Source: JAOZMY01 sp964577975
Lineage (GTDB): Bacteria > Desulfobacterota > S145-22
Length of the DNA stretch: 64,000 nucleotides
Assembly (NCBI GenBank): GCA_964577975.1
Contig: CAZOBB010000199.1
Span: 1-64,000, forward strand
Reading direction: 5' to 3'
Shown here: positions 40,129 to 49,009 of the stretch, piece after piece
Layout of the letters: each line of letters begins with the position of its first letter
Numbering within the stretch: position 1 is the first letter of the stretch
Notes under the pieces: model-generated
Told to the model about the DNA's origin: nothing
The model's input: the letters and a program-made list of their open reading frames with translations, nothing else
Databases searched by the model: none
Translations under genes and position numbers: made by a program

Positions 40129-41016
40129 TTATTCAAGATCAATAGTAATCGTACGACGTTTCCCCCCCCTCTTTACTTCAAGTGTTACTCCTCGCCCTGT
40201 TTGCAATGCCGTGAAAAGTCCCATCGCTTCCTGCGGAGTCCGAATAGGTTTGCCTCCTACCCGTTCAATGACGTCACCATTTTTCAATCCAACCCGATCA
40301 ACAATACTGCCTGGAACAATATCCAGGAGCTGAAAACCCTGAGGTTTTCCTTTTTCCATATACGGAACAATTCTCACTTGCCTAAGAAAAGAAGCCATAT
40401 CATTCAATGCCGCTTGGACCTCTTTTTTCTTTAAAACAGCGCGGTTGGAAGATAACCCCGATGGCAAAAAAACGTTTTTTCCTCGGGTTTTACCTTTTGA
40501 AGACTTCTTCCCCGGTTTAAAAAGCTTATAAACCAACTCCTTCCCATTGCTCACGATCACCACCGTTTCTGGTTGAATATCCGTGATGCGAATTCTCCCT
40601 AAACTCTCACCTTTTCTAACCACGAACGTCTTTTTCGCCGTCCCATCAAAAAAAACCGCTTCAAAGGTTCCATCGGGATAACGAACAATCCCCTTTAACG
40701 AAAGCGTATTAGCCGTAATCGCGACAGGAACATGCCTATTGGTGCTCGCTGGAGGAATCTCCCCTTTTCCTCCTTTTCCCCATAAAGAAAGCCGTGCCAG
40801 CCGCTCCCCGTTTACAGTTTTCTGCCTCAAGGTATTTTCCAAGGCTCGTGTCGAAACCCGCTGCTTTAAATTTTCCAGGGCTTTCTGCGTCAACCAGAAC
40901 TCCATGCGTCCTGACAAGTAGATCGCCCCCCCCACACTCACCATCGCCCCTCCCACGATCACCCATAGATATGGATTGTATAAAAAAATTAGGAGCTTCT
41001 TTCCAATCAGCTTCAT
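40129..41016 (-). CDS. gspC: Type II secretion GspC-like inner-membrane protein with PDZ domain
   Basis: 295 residues. One N-terminal membrane helix (about 14-32), a homology-region domain (ANTLSLKGIVRYPDGTFEAVF..., with GESLGRIRITDI) and a C-terminal PDZ domain (FQLLDIVPGSIVDRVGLKNGDVIERVGG). This is the GspC/PulC layout; GspC links the inner-membrane platform to the secretin GspD. No other gsp gene is adjacent, so it either serves a T2SS encoded elsewhere or the secretin in the MSHA-type operon. Its ATG overlaps the glmS stop by four bases, and it is clearly less GC-rich than glmS. Confidence 0.8.
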   Translation of the reverse strand: MKLIGKKLLIFLYNPYLWVIVGGAMVSVGGAIYLSGRMEFWLTQKALENLKQRVSTRALENTLRQKTVNGERLARLSLWGKGGKGEIPPASTNRHVPVAITANTLSLKGIVRYPDGTFEAVFFDGTAKKTFVVRKGESLGRIRITDIQPETVVIVSNGKELVYKLFKPGKKSSKGKTRGKNVFLPSGLSSNRAVLKKKEVQAALNDMASFLRQVRIVPYMEKGKPQGFQLLDIVPGSIVDRVGLKNGDVIERVGGKPIRTPQEAMGLFTALQTGRGVTLEVKRGGKRRTITIDLE

Positions 41017-42845
41017 TCGACCGTTACACTCTTCGCCAGGTTCCTTGGCTGATCCACGTCGGTGCCCAGCAAGTCTGCCACATGGTAGGCCAGAAGCTGA
41101 AGAGGAACCACGGTGAGAATAGGTTCCAAGATGGGTATGACGGAAGGAATCTCAATAGCATAGGTGCTCTTGTCAAGGACTTCCCGAGTCCCCCGCGTGG
41201 CAACACTGATAACTTGGCCATCCCTGGCCAAGACCTCCTCCATGTTACCCAGGACCTTGGGCATGAGGCGGTCAGAGGGGACCACGAACACCACCGGCAT
41301 CCGAGGACTGATAAGGGCGATAGGCCCGTGTTTCATTTCCCCGGCGGGGTATCCTTCTGCATGAATGTAGGAAATCTCTTTGAGTTTCAGGGCACCTTCT
41401 AGGGCGATAGGATAGTTGAGTCCTCGCCCCAGATAGAGGAAATCTTTGTAATCTTTTAATTTTCTAGCGATCTTCTTGATGGAATCCTCTTCCTTGAGGA
41501 TCTCCTGCATCAGGGAAGGCACCTCGGTGAGAGCCTGGAAGAGGCGGCTCGTTTCCTCTCTGGGAAGCTTGCCGGTAATATCGCATCCCAGGTACATGGC
41601 GATGAGAAGCAGGGCGGCCAACTGGGTAGTGAAGGCTTTGGTCGAGGCCACGGCGATCTCTGGTCCCGCATGCGTGTAAGCCACCCCGTCGGAAAGACGC
41701 GTTAAACTGCTTTCGAAAACGTTGCAGACGCTAAGAATCTTGGCCTTCTTCTCTTTGGCGATGCGAACTCCCGCCAGCGTATCGGCCGTTTCCCCGGATT
41801 GGGAGATGGCAATAAGCAGTGTCGAGTCGTCCACCAGGGGATCTCGGTAGCGAAACTCGGAGGCGATGTCCACTTCGGTGGGAATCCCCGCCAGATCCTC
41901 GAGATAGTATCGTCCCACCAAAGCGGCATGCCAGGAGGTTCCGCAGGCGATGATGACAATCTTTTTCATCCGTTTCAGCCACTCGGGGCTGATTTCCATG
42001 TTCTCCAGGTTGAAGGTTCCCGCTTCCAGCGAATAGACGCCCCGGAAGGTATCGATGAGGGCGCGGGGTTGCTCGTGTATCTCCTTGAGCATGAAGTGTT
42101 TGAACCCCTCCTTCTCCGCCATGAGAGGGGACCAGTCGACCGTTTTTTCCGGCTTGTCCAGTTTCTTTCCCGACAGGTCGGTGACGATCACCCCATCCCG
42201 GGTCAAGACAGCCATCTCTCCGTCGTGGAGGAAAATGCAGCGACGGGTAAAAGGAAGTAAGGCAGGGACGTCCGAGGCAAAGAAGGTTTCCCCTTCCCCC
42301 AGGCCCACTACCAAGGGACTTTCCTTGCGCGCCGCATAGAGAACACCGGGATCGAAATCGAAGAGGATCCCCAGGGCGTAAGATCCCCGAACCTGTTTCA
42401 GGGCCTCCCGGATCGCCTCCTCCGGAGAGAGGCCCGCTTCCAGGCCTTGATCTATGAGGTGGGCAATGACCTCCGTATCGGTTTCCGACTGGAAGGTCAC
42501 ACCCTTCCGTCGCAAACTCTCCTTGAGTTCCCTATAGTTCTCCACAATCCCGTTGTGTACGAGGATGACCCGTCCGGCTCGATGGGGATGGGCGTTGACT
42601 TCCGAAGGCCTCCCGTGGGTAGCCCACCGGATGTGGCCAATACCTGTGGTGCCGTTCATTTCGACGGATCGGAGCTTTTCGGTCAGGCGGCTCAGTTTGC
42701 CCTCGGCCCTGTAGGTCTGAACGACACCGTTATGGAAGGCTGCGATACCGGACGAATCGTAACCACGGTATTCAAGGCGTTTGAGACCTTCGATCAAGAC
42801 GGAAAGCACGGGACGACAACCCACGTAACCAATGATTCCACACAT
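41013..42845 (-). CDS. glmS: Glutamine-fructose-6-phosphate aminotransferase (isomerising)
   Basis: 610 residues, normal length. N-terminal Ntn glutaminase domain starting MCGIIGYVG with nucleophile Cys2, then two SIS isomerase domains (IACGTSWHAALVGRYYLEDL; SQSGETADTLAGV) and the C-terminal tail ending PRNLAKSVTVE. It makes glucosamine-6-phosphate, the entry step to peptidoglycan and LPS precursors. It lies three bases after glmU, which acts two steps later. No glmS ribozyme is apparent upstream, since glmU lies directly against it. Confidence 0.97.
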   Translation of the reverse strand: MCGIIGYVGCRPVLSVLIEGLKRLEYRGYDSSGIAAFHNGVVQTYRAEGKLSRLTEKLRSVEMNGTTGIGHIRWATHGRPSEVNAHPHRAGRVILVHNGIVENYRELKESLRRKGVTFQSETDTEVIAHLIDQGLEAGLSPEEAIREALKQVRGSYALGILFDFDPGVLYAARKESPLVVGLGEGETFFASDVPALLPFTRRCIFLHDGEMAVLTRDGVIVTDLSGKKLDKPEKTVDWSPLMAEKEGFKHFMLKEIHEQPRALIDTFRGVYSLEAGTFNLENMEISPEWLKRMKKIVIIACGTSWHAALVGRYYLEDLAGIPTEVDIASEFRYRDPLVDDSTLLIAISQSGETADTLAGVRIAKEKKAKILSVCNVFESSLTRLSDGVAYTHAGPEIAVASTKAFTTQLAALLLIAMYLGCDITGKLPREETSRLFQALTEVPSLMQEILKEEDSIKKIARKLKDYKDFLYLGRGLNYPIALEGALKLKEISYIHAEGYPAGEMKHGPIALISPRMPVVFVVPSDRLMPKVLGNMEEVLARDGQVISVATRGTREVLDKSTYAIEIPSVIPILEPILTVVPLQLLAYHVADLLGTDVDQPRNLAKSVTVE

Positions 42846-42848
42846 CCT

Positions 42849-44219
42849 TTACGAATCCTTTTTATGCTTTTTGCGGCGATAGATGTTTTGCTGCCGAGCC
42901 CGGGCGACTCCCAAGGTATGAGACGGTACCGGCTTGGTAATAACGGAACCGGCCCCGATGGTGGCCCCGTCTCCGACTGTAACAGGTGCCACGAGGGCCG
43001 TATTGCTACCCACGAAGACATTTTTCCCGATGGTGGTTTGGTGCTTTCGTTTTCCATCGTAATTGCAAGTGATAGTGCCCGCTCCGATGTTGGTCGCCTC
43101 TCCGACAATAGCGTCTCCCAAATAGGTGAGATGAGAAGCTTTGACACCCGGAGCGAGACGGGATTTTTTGACCTCCACGAAATTGCCCACCTTAGCCTCC
43201 CGTCCTATTTCACTCTCCGGCCGCAAATGAGCGAAAGGACCGATAACGGCCTTGGCATCGATAACGCTCTTTTCAATGACACTGTAGGGCTTGACGGTTA
43301 CGCCTTCGCAAAGGGTCGAATCCTCGATGACGGCACCCTGTCCGATGCGGCAGCCTTCCCCAATCTCCGTGGCGCCCCGGAGGAATACCCCCGGCTCGAT
43401 GACCGTATCCCGCCCGATCTTCACGGTGGTTTCGAGATAGACCGTTTCCGGATTGACAAAAGTAACCCCCTCGGTCTGCCACCGGTAAATCAGCCGCCCC
43501 AAAAGGCGTTTCTGAACCAGCCAGAGCTGATGACGGTCGTTGATGCCAGCGGTTTCCCCGGGATCCTCGCAGGTTTTGAAAGCCACCCGGAGGTTCCTTT
43601 CTCGAAAGATTTCCACCAGATCCGTAAGATAGAATTCTTCCTGGGCATTGTCCGTGCCGATCTTATCCAGTGCTTCCCGGAGAGCCATTGTTTCGACCAC
43701 CATGAAACCGGTATTGACCAGCCTGATGGCCTTTTCCTTCAAACTTGCATCCCTCTCCTCCACAATGCGGGCCAACGACCCCGCCCCGTCCGTGACGAGT
43801 CGGCCATAGCCAGAAGGATCGTCCATCTCCGCCCCAAGGACGGTCAAGACGGCCCCGCTGGTCTCGTGGGTCTGAATAAGCTGCCGAAGGGTCTCGGGAG
43901 AAATCAGGGGGACATCGCCTGGCATAATCAGGGTGACACCATCGGTCTCGGGCAGGACGGACAGCCCCTTTTTAACCGCGTCGGCCGTCCCACGCGGCGG
44001 GGCCTGGATGGCTTGTCGAATTCCCACAAGACCCCATGTCGATATCGACTCGGATACAGCAGGGTTGACCACTACGACGGTGGCATCCGGCGACAAGGAC
44101 CGAGCCGCATCAATGGCGTAGCGGAGCATCGGCTTTCCCATGATAGGATGAAGAACCTTGGAAATCCTAGAACGAAACCGCTTCCCCTGGCCGGCGGCTA
44201 GGATGATGATCGAAAGCAT
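42849..44219 (-). CDS. glmU: Bifunctional N-acetylglucosamine-1-phosphate uridyltransferase / glucosamine-1-phosphate acetyltransferase
   Basis: 456 residues. N-terminal nucleotidyltransferase domain with ILAAGQGKRFRSRISKVLHP and PPRGTADAV; C-terminal left-handed beta-helix with hexapeptide repeats (IGEGCRIGQGAVIEDSTL) and the acetyltransferase site NIGAGTITCNYDGKRKHQT. It converts GlcN-1-P to UDP-GlcNAc. Start has AGGAGAGGGAG directly upstream, and the candidate promoter at 44243-44271 would give a short leader. Operon glmU-glmS-gspC-GNAT. Confidence 0.96.
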   Translation of the reverse strand: MLSIIILAAGQGKRFRSRISKVLHPIMGKPMLRYAIDAARSLSPDATVVVVNPAVSESISTWGLVGIRQAIQAPPRGTADAVKKGLSVLPETDGVTLIMPGDVPLISPETLRQLIQTHETSGAVLTVLGAEMDDPSGYGRLVTDGAGSLARIVEERDASLKEKAIRLVNTGFMVVETMALREALDKIGTDNAQEEFYLTDLVEIFRERNLRVAFKTCEDPGETAGINDRHQLWLVQKRLLGRLIYRWQTEGVTFVNPETVYLETTVKIGRDTVIEPGVFLRGATEIGEGCRIGQGAVIEDSTLCEGVTVKPYSVIEKSVIDAKAVIGPFAHLRPESEIGREAKVGNFVEVKKSRLAPGVKASHLTYLGDAIVGEATNIGAGTITCNYDGKRKHQTTIGKNVFVGSNTALVAPVTVGDGATIGAGSVITKPVPSHTLGVARARQQNIYRRKKHKKDS

Positions 44220-44242
44220 CTCCCTCTCCTTTCTGCATCCCT

Positions 44243-44271
44243 ATATTAAGGGCCTTTACTTGAAAAATCAA
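44243..44271 (-). promoter_or_regulatory. Candidate sigma-70 promoter of glmU-glmS
   Basis: On the - strand TTGATT (44271-44266), 17-base spacer, TAATAT (44248-44243). Each box matches 4 of 6 consensus bases with ideal spacing; predicted start near 44236, about 16 bases before the glmU ATG. Confidence 0.45.
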
Positions 44272-44416
44272 GGAACGAGAAGCGATTTTCACTCGTATCC
44301 ATCCATCATTTCTTCTCAGAAAGAGACGAAAAACACTACATTAAAATCGAGTTGAACATTCCCACTCCCTATGCTACACCTTCGGATAGAAACAATCAAA
44401 CCATAGGGGTAAAGCG

Positions 44417-44923
44417 ATGGCGCCAAATAGGGAAAAACCCGTAGCGGTAGCTTCTCTCAATTCCAGATTTAAGTTTGAATTGGCCAGTCGGCCAGGTGCC
44501 GAAGGGCTTCTTCACTGCTATAGTTGTGGCACTTGTACTGCCAGTTGTCCTGTCAGTGAAATCGATCCCAATTATGCCCCCAGCAAATTAATTCGCTTGA
44601 TCCTCTGGGGAATGAAGGAAGAAGTTCTCTCCTCTTCCCTCATCTGGATGTGTGCCCTTTGTTATAATTGCTCATTCAATTGTCCCCAAGACGTCCGGTT
44701 TGCCGACGCCATGCGGGTGATTAGAGAAATCTCTGTCGAGGAAGGTTTCGCTCCTCCGGAACGACTCCATCTAACAACGGAAATCGACCGGTTTTCCCAA
44801 ATGCTACGGCATCTTCTTCTCGACAGCTTCCTTAAAACCCCGCCACCATCCCCCCTCAACGAGGAGCTTCTCGTTCAACGGGCCCGCCAAATCCTCAAGG
44901 AAATGGAACCACCTAAAACGTGA
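44417..44923 (+). CDS. HdrC-like iron-sulfur protein (two 4Fe-4S clusters)
   Basis: 168 residues. Two cluster motifs C-x2-C-x2-C-x3-C-P are present: CYSCGTCTASCP (about residues 35-46) and CALCYNCSFNCP (about 77-88). The spacing and the segment between them (PSKLIRLILWGMKEEVLSS) match subunit C of heterodisulfide reductase and its electron-transfer relatives. The C-terminal 60 residues are helical and variable. HdrC normally passes electrons to HdrB, but no hdrA or hdrB gene is nearby, so the partner is unknown. Start has AGGGG seven bases upstream. Confidence 0.85.
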   Translation: MAPNREKPVAVASLNSRFKFELASRPGAEGLLHCYSCGTCTASCPVSEIDPNYAPSKLIRLILWGMKEEVLSSSLIWMCALCYNCSFNCPQDVRFADAMRVIREISVEEGFAPPERLHLTTEIDRFSQMLRHLLLDSFLKTPPPSPLNEELLVQRARQILKEMEPPKT

Positions 44924-44996
44924 CCTAAAACAGCTTTTCTCCCATCTAACGACATGACCCTCTATATTTCTAAAAACACAAAAACGTCAACCCCCC

Positions 44997-45046
44997 TTCA
45001 AACCCTATTGACAATAAGAACAGCCTTCTCTAAATTGTTGTTTGAA
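44997..45046. promoter_or_regulatory. Sigma-70 promoter of the Liv-type transporter flanked by an inverted repeat
   Basis: TTGACA (45008-45013), 17-base spacer, TAAATT (45031-45036) reads on the + strand. It is bracketed by TTCAAAC (44997-45003) and GTTTGAA (45040-45046), an inverted repeat that could bind a dimeric regulator. About 100 bases of leader follow before the binding-protein gene; within it a 6-bp hairpin GCGACG/CGTCGC (45058-45076) has no obvious role. Confidence 0.5.
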
Positions 45047-45145
45047 AAAAGCAGAATGCGACGCTTCGCACGTCGCCATCAAAAAGGAGGCAGGGGAAAT
45101 AGTTAACCCAAATTATATAACCATTTTTTACATAAAGGAGGGAGT

Positions 45146-46387
45146 ATGAAAAAAAGCAAAACCTATTGGGTAATCGGCGTAATGGTCTTCTTTTTCGTCG
45201 CTGCGGGACTTATTCTTTCCCCCGTGGCCCAAGCAAAAGATGTCGTGAAAGTGGGGTGCTGTCTGACGTTGACGGGCAAATATGCAAAAGCAGGAAAATT
45301 TTTCAAACGTGGCTACGAGATGGCTATCGAAGAAATTAATGCCAAAGGGGGAATCCCTCTCAAAAACGGCAAAAAGGTGAAGGTCAAATTGATTCTTTAC
45401 GATGACAAGAGCGATCCGACCACGGCGGTCAACCTTTCCGAACACCTCATCACAGTAGATAAAGTGGACGTCATGTTGGGATCCTACAGCACATCTCAAG
45501 TCAACGCCCAATCGGTTGTTCCCGAGAAATATGGCGTCCCCTACGTAAATGGGGGAGGAGCCTCTTCCTTCATATACAGCCGCGGCTTCAAATGGATCTT
45601 CGGAACATTGGCTTCCATTAGCGAGTTGTCTTATACAGAAATGACCCTTTTGAAAGAATTGATCGACAAAGGCAAGCTGCCGAAACCTTGCAAGATTGCT
45701 CTTTCGTGGGAAAACAATGCCCACGGAAAAGACTTCGAAGCAGGTGTCAAGAAAGCGATGAAGGAACACCCGGGATATTTCAAATTGGTCCTCGACGAGC
45801 CTTTTCAGAAGAACACAAAAAACTATGCCCCCCTTCTCATCAAGGTGAAAAGCGCCAACGCGGACGTTTATCTTTCCGACTGTCACTTCCCTCAATTTTC
45901 TGCCCAGCACAAACAGTACAGTGAGATGGGGCTGTACCACAAATTCGTGAGCTATGGTGCCCGAGGACCAGAAACCAACGCCCGTAAAAGCCTAGGAGAT
46001 GCGGTAAACTATCTGGTAGCCGCTCAATGGTGGACGCCGTTACTGCCATATCCCCAATCCAAGGCCTTTGCCAAAATGTATAAAGAAAAATACAAGGAAG
46101 ACATCTCAGAATGGTACCCTGCCCTAGCCTACGAAACAGCGAGGATCCTTTTCAAGGCCATTGAGATCGCAGGATCTCTCGACCGGAAGGCCATTCGAAA
46201 CGCGCTCGAAAATATGGAGTTCAAACCGGCCATCGTGGCAGGACAGGTCATTAAATTCGACAAGAAAACGCATCAGGCCACCTATCCTTATGTGATCGTC
46301 CAAAACATGCCTGGCGGAAAAATTGTGGCCGTTTATCCAAAAAATGCCGCAACGGGCCAAATCGTCTGTCCCATTCCCAAAAAATAA
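45146..46387 (+). CDS. Periplasmic substrate-binding protein of a Liv-type (HAAT) ABC importer
   Basis: 413 residues. A signal peptide (about 1-29, ending SPVAQA) precedes a type I periplasmic binding protein of the LivJ/AmiC kind (VKVGCCLTLTGKYAKAGKFFKRGYEMAIEEINAKGG in parts, later DDKSDPTTAVNLSEHLI and PYVNGGGASSFIYSRG). Such proteins bind branched-chain amino acids, but others bind amides, urea, aromatic acids or purine-related compounds, so the ligand is not fixed. Start has AAAGGAGGGAGT directly upstream. A strong terminator follows it before livH. Confidence 0.9.
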   Translation: MKKSKTYWVIGVMVFFFVAAGLILSPVAQAKDVVKVGCCLTLTGKYAKAGKFFKRGYEMAIEEINAKGGIPLKNGKKVKVKLILYDDKSDPTTAVNLSEHLITVDKVDVMLGSYSTSQVNAQSVVPEKYGVPYVNGGGASSFIYSRGFKWIFGTLASISELSYTEMTLLKELIDKGKLPKPCKIALSWENNAHGKDFEAGVKKAMKEHPGYFKLVLDEPFQKNTKNYAPLLIKVKSANADVYLSDCHFPQFSAQHKQYSEMGLYHKFVSYGARGPETNARKSLGDAVNYLVAAQWWTPLLPYPQSKAFAKMYKEKYKEDISEWYPALAYETARILFKAIEIAGSLDRKAIRNALENMEFKPAIVAGQVIKFDKKTHQATYPYVIVQNMPGGKIVAVYPKNAATGQIVCPIPKK

Positions 46388-46404
46388 CTGGATCAACTCC
46401 AACC

Positions 46405-46437
46405 GGCGGGCTGACTTCCCTTTCAGCCCGCCCTTTT
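46405..46437 (+). terminator. Terminator/attenuator between the binding-protein gene and livH
   Basis: GGCGGGCTGA (46405-46414) pairs perfectly with TCAGCCCGCC (46423-46432) around an 8-base loop and is followed by CTTTTCCC. The T tract is short, so partial read-through is likely. This would give more binding protein than membrane components. Confidence 0.8.
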
Positions 46438-46465
46438 CCCCTACCGAGAGAGGAAAGGAACACAG

Positions 46466-47329
46466 ATGAGTATCAACTATCTTCTAGTGAATGCTATCTT
46501 GTTTGGGGCCTTGTACGCGAGCATTGCGTACGGTCTCTCTCTCATCTATGGGGTAATGAAAGTTGTCAACTTGGCCCATGGCGGAACCCTCATGCTTAGT
46601 GCCTATGTTGCTTACACCCTTTTCACTCAATTTCATATTGATCCCATTCTCTCATTGTTCGTCGCCCTTCCCGTCTTCTTTCTTTTGGGGATGCTGATCC
46701 AACGCTACCTTGTCGACAAAATCATGGACGCCCCCCAAATCGCTTCCTTACTCCTCCTCTTCGGGGTGTGGCTGCTTATGAAAAACGTAGCTTATCTCAT
46801 TTGGTCGGGAGACGAGGTAGGGTACAACCTGAGCTACGCCCTGAAAACCGTCAAGATCCTGGTTCCCGTTTCCATACCACGCATAATCATCTTTGTTATC
46901 TCCATCATCACCACCGTTTTATTGCTCATGTTTTTGAAACGAACGTATCTCGGGAAAGCCATGCGTGCCTTGTCCCAGAATCGGGACGCGTGTAGCCTGG
47001 TAGGAATTCCCGTAAGACGCGTGGCTCAGATCACGTTCGGACTCGGCACCGCTTTGGCAGCTCTCGGGGGCATTCTCGCTTCCATGATCTATTCCTTCTC
47101 TCCCGAATTCGGAGGCAACTTTCTCTTGAAAAGCTTCTGTATCATCGTCCTTGGAGGGATGGAGAGCACCCTCGGCGTCATCGTGGGAGCCCTCATCCTC
47201 AGCCTCATCGAATCGTTCAGCATCCTCGTTATCCCCATTGACCTCCAAGAGATGATAAGCTTTGTGTTACTGGTGCTGATTCTCGTCGTAAAACCCACGG
47301 GTATCTTCGGAAGAAGGGCAACGATTTGA
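46466..47329 (+). CDS. livH: Liv-type ABC transporter permease (LivH family)
   Basis: 287 residues, about eight hydrophobic segments. Typical LivH features: LNAHG-like VVNLAHGGTLMLSAY near residue 35, and ALSQNRDACSLVGIPVRRVAQITFGLGTALAALGGIL in parts, with the coupling-helix region before GGMESTLGVIVGALIL. It forms half of the inner-membrane pore. It lies 78 bases after the binding-protein gene, beyond the attenuator, and one base before livM. Confidence 0.93.
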   Translation: MSINYLLVNAILFGALYASIAYGLSLIYGVMKVVNLAHGGTLMLSAYVAYTLFTQFHIDPILSLFVALPVFFLLGMLIQRYLVDKIMDAPQIASLLLLFGVWLLMKNVAYLIWSGDEVGYNLSYALKTVKILVPVSIPRIIIFVISIITTVLLLMFLKRTYLGKAMRALSQNRDACSLVGIPVRRVAQITFGLGTALAALGGILASMIYSFSPEFGGNFLLKSFCIIVLGGMESTLGVIVGALILSLIESFSILVIPIDLQEMISFVLLVLILVVKPTGIFGRRATI

Positions 47330-47330
47330 C

Positions 47331-48284
47331 ATGAAAAGCATATCGAAACTTCAAGGGCTTTATGCCGTTCTGGTTCTTCTTCTCTTTCTCCTCCCCCTTT
47401 TCGTCCATAATCAGTATGTGATCCATCTGGGCATCATGACGTTCCTCTTTATCACCATCGCCATCGGATGGAACATTCTCGGAGGCTATACGGGTCAAAT
47501 TTCTTTCGGCCACGCCAGTTTCTTCGGTATCGGTGCCTATACGACCGCCATTCTCTGGCTGCGCCTAGGAATGCCCCCCCTCTTGACAATCCCTTTAGGA
47601 GGGCTTTTAGCCGCCGCCTTTGGCGTATTATGGGGTTACCCCCTTCTCCGGTTACGCGGCTATTTTTTCGCCATCGCCACCATCGGTGTGGGAGAAGCCA
47701 CACGGGTATTGGCCAGTTTTTGGGAGTCCTTGACGGGGGGATCTTCTGGTTTAACCCTTCCCGTTCCAAAAGTCTTCAGCAAGGTCCCCTTCTACTACGA
47801 AATGCTGATTATCGCTTTTTTGGTCTTCCTTCTTTCCGTTTGGGTCTACCGCTCCAAATTCGGCCTCGGGCTCTTTGCCATAAAGGACGACATCGATGCA
47901 TCGGAAACACTAGGCATCAACACCCCTTTGTACAAGATTCTAGCTCTCGCTCTCAGCGGGTTTATCGTTGGCGTGGGAGGAAGTTTCTATGCTCAATACA
48001 TCTTTTATGTGGAACCCGGTGATGTCTTCAGCTTCGAAAAGAGCGTGAATCTCATCCTCATCAATATCGTGGGAGGGGTAGGAACCATCTTTGGCCCCAT
48101 CTTTGGCGCCCTCATTTTTCTTGTCTTGCAAGAGTTCGTTCTGGTCCTCTTTCCCAATCTGCATCTTCTCGTTTACGGGTTACTTTTGGTACTCATCATC
48201 ATCTACCAACCAAACGGGCTGGCGGGATTGATCGCCTATCTCAAGCGGAAAATGGCGAAAAAGAAACACAACCGTGGAACATAG
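47331..48284 (+). CDS. livM: Liv-type ABC transporter permease (LivM family)
   Basis: 317 residues, about ten hydrophobic segments. Family marks are GGYTGQISFGHASFFGIGAYT near residue 50 (first half) and KDDIDASETLGINTPLYKILAL, followed by GGVGTIFGPIFGALI. It forms the second half of the channel. The C-terminus is basic (YLKRKMAKKKHNRG). It is directly after livH and three bases before livG. Confidence 0.93.
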   Translation: MKSISKLQGLYAVLVLLLFLLPLFVHNQYVIHLGIMTFLFITIAIGWNILGGYTGQISFGHASFFGIGAYTTAILWLRLGMPPLLTIPLGGLLAAAFGVLWGYPLLRLRGYFFAIATIGVGEATRVLASFWESLTGGSSGLTLPVPKVFSKVPFYYEMLIIAFLVFLLSVWVYRSKFGLGLFAIKDDIDASETLGINTPLYKILALALSGFIVGVGGSFYAQYIFYVEPGDVFSFEKSVNLILINIVGGVGTIFGPIFGALIFLVLQEFVLVLFPNLHLLVYGLLLVLIIIYQPNGLAGLIAYLKRKMAKKKHNRGT

Positions 48285-48287
48285 ACG

Positions 48288-49007
48288 ATGGCCTTTCTAA
48301 ACGTAACAAACTGCACAAAAAACTTTGGCGGACTGCTAGCGGTCAACGATGTGACATTCTCCGTCAAACAAGGAGAATTGTTAGGGTTGATCGGTCCCAA
48401 TGGAGCGGGAAAAACCACCATGTTCAATATGATCAGCGGCGTCTACAAACCAACGACGGGTCAGATCATCTATCGAGAGCGATACCCTATTCACGCCCTC
48501 AACACGCACCGGATCTGCCACATTGGGATCGCACGAACCTACCAGGTGGTAAAGCCTTTTCTGAACATGACCATTCTAAAAAATGTCCTGGTAGGCGCCT
48601 ATTTCGGCAAAAGGGGCACCCTCAAAAAAGACGCCACCCGAATCGCCCAAGAGGTCCTGGAATTCACGGGCCTATGGGAACGTCGCGACGAAATCGCCGG
48701 AAGCCTGAACGTGCCCAGCCGAAAGCGGTTAGAAATCGCCCGAGCTCTGGCAACCCAACCAGATCTGCTCCTGCTCGATGAAGTGATGGCAGGTCTCAAC
48801 CCCGCCGAGACCCAAAAGACGATGGAGCTTGTCCGGCAGATCCAGGAACGAGGCATAACCATCATTATGATTGAACACGTCATGCAAGCCGTGATGGGAC
48901 TTTCCGAAAGAATCATCGTATTAAACTACGGAGAAATCATCGCGGAAGGTACCCCGCAAGAGGTGGCAAACAACCCTGAAGTTATTAAGGCCTATCTAGG
49001 TGACTAA
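48288..49007 (+). CDS. livG: Liv-type ABC transporter ATPase (LivG family)
   Basis: 239 residues. Walker A LIGPNGAGKTTMFNMISGVY, Walker B LLLLDEVMAGLNPAE and the switch His in IIMIEHVMQAVMGL. The signature loop reads LNVPSRKRLEIARAL rather than LSGGQ, a known relaxation in LivG proteins, so the partner LivF probably supplies the canonical signature. It is about 15 residues shorter than typical LivG. It is followed by livF after two bases. Confidence 0.92.
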   Translation: MAFLNVTNCTKNFGGLLAVNDVTFSVKQGELLGLIGPNGAGKTTMFNMISGVYKPTTGQIIYRERYPIHALNTHRICHIGIARTYQVVKPFLNMTILKNVLVGAYFGKRGTLKKDATRIAQEVLEFTGLWERRDEIAGSLNVPSRKRLEIARALATQPDLLLLDEVMAGLNPAETQKTMELVRQIQERGITIIMIEHVMQAVMGLSERIIVLNYGEIIAEGTPQEVANNPEVIKAYLGD

Positions 49008-49009
49008 TC

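Noticed and set aside
42447..44201. 584-codon open frame on the + strand opposite glmS/glmU
   Set aside because: It is antisense to two intact, highly conserved enzymes, and its translation has no recognisable domain. GC-rich coding sequence often leaves the opposite strand open.
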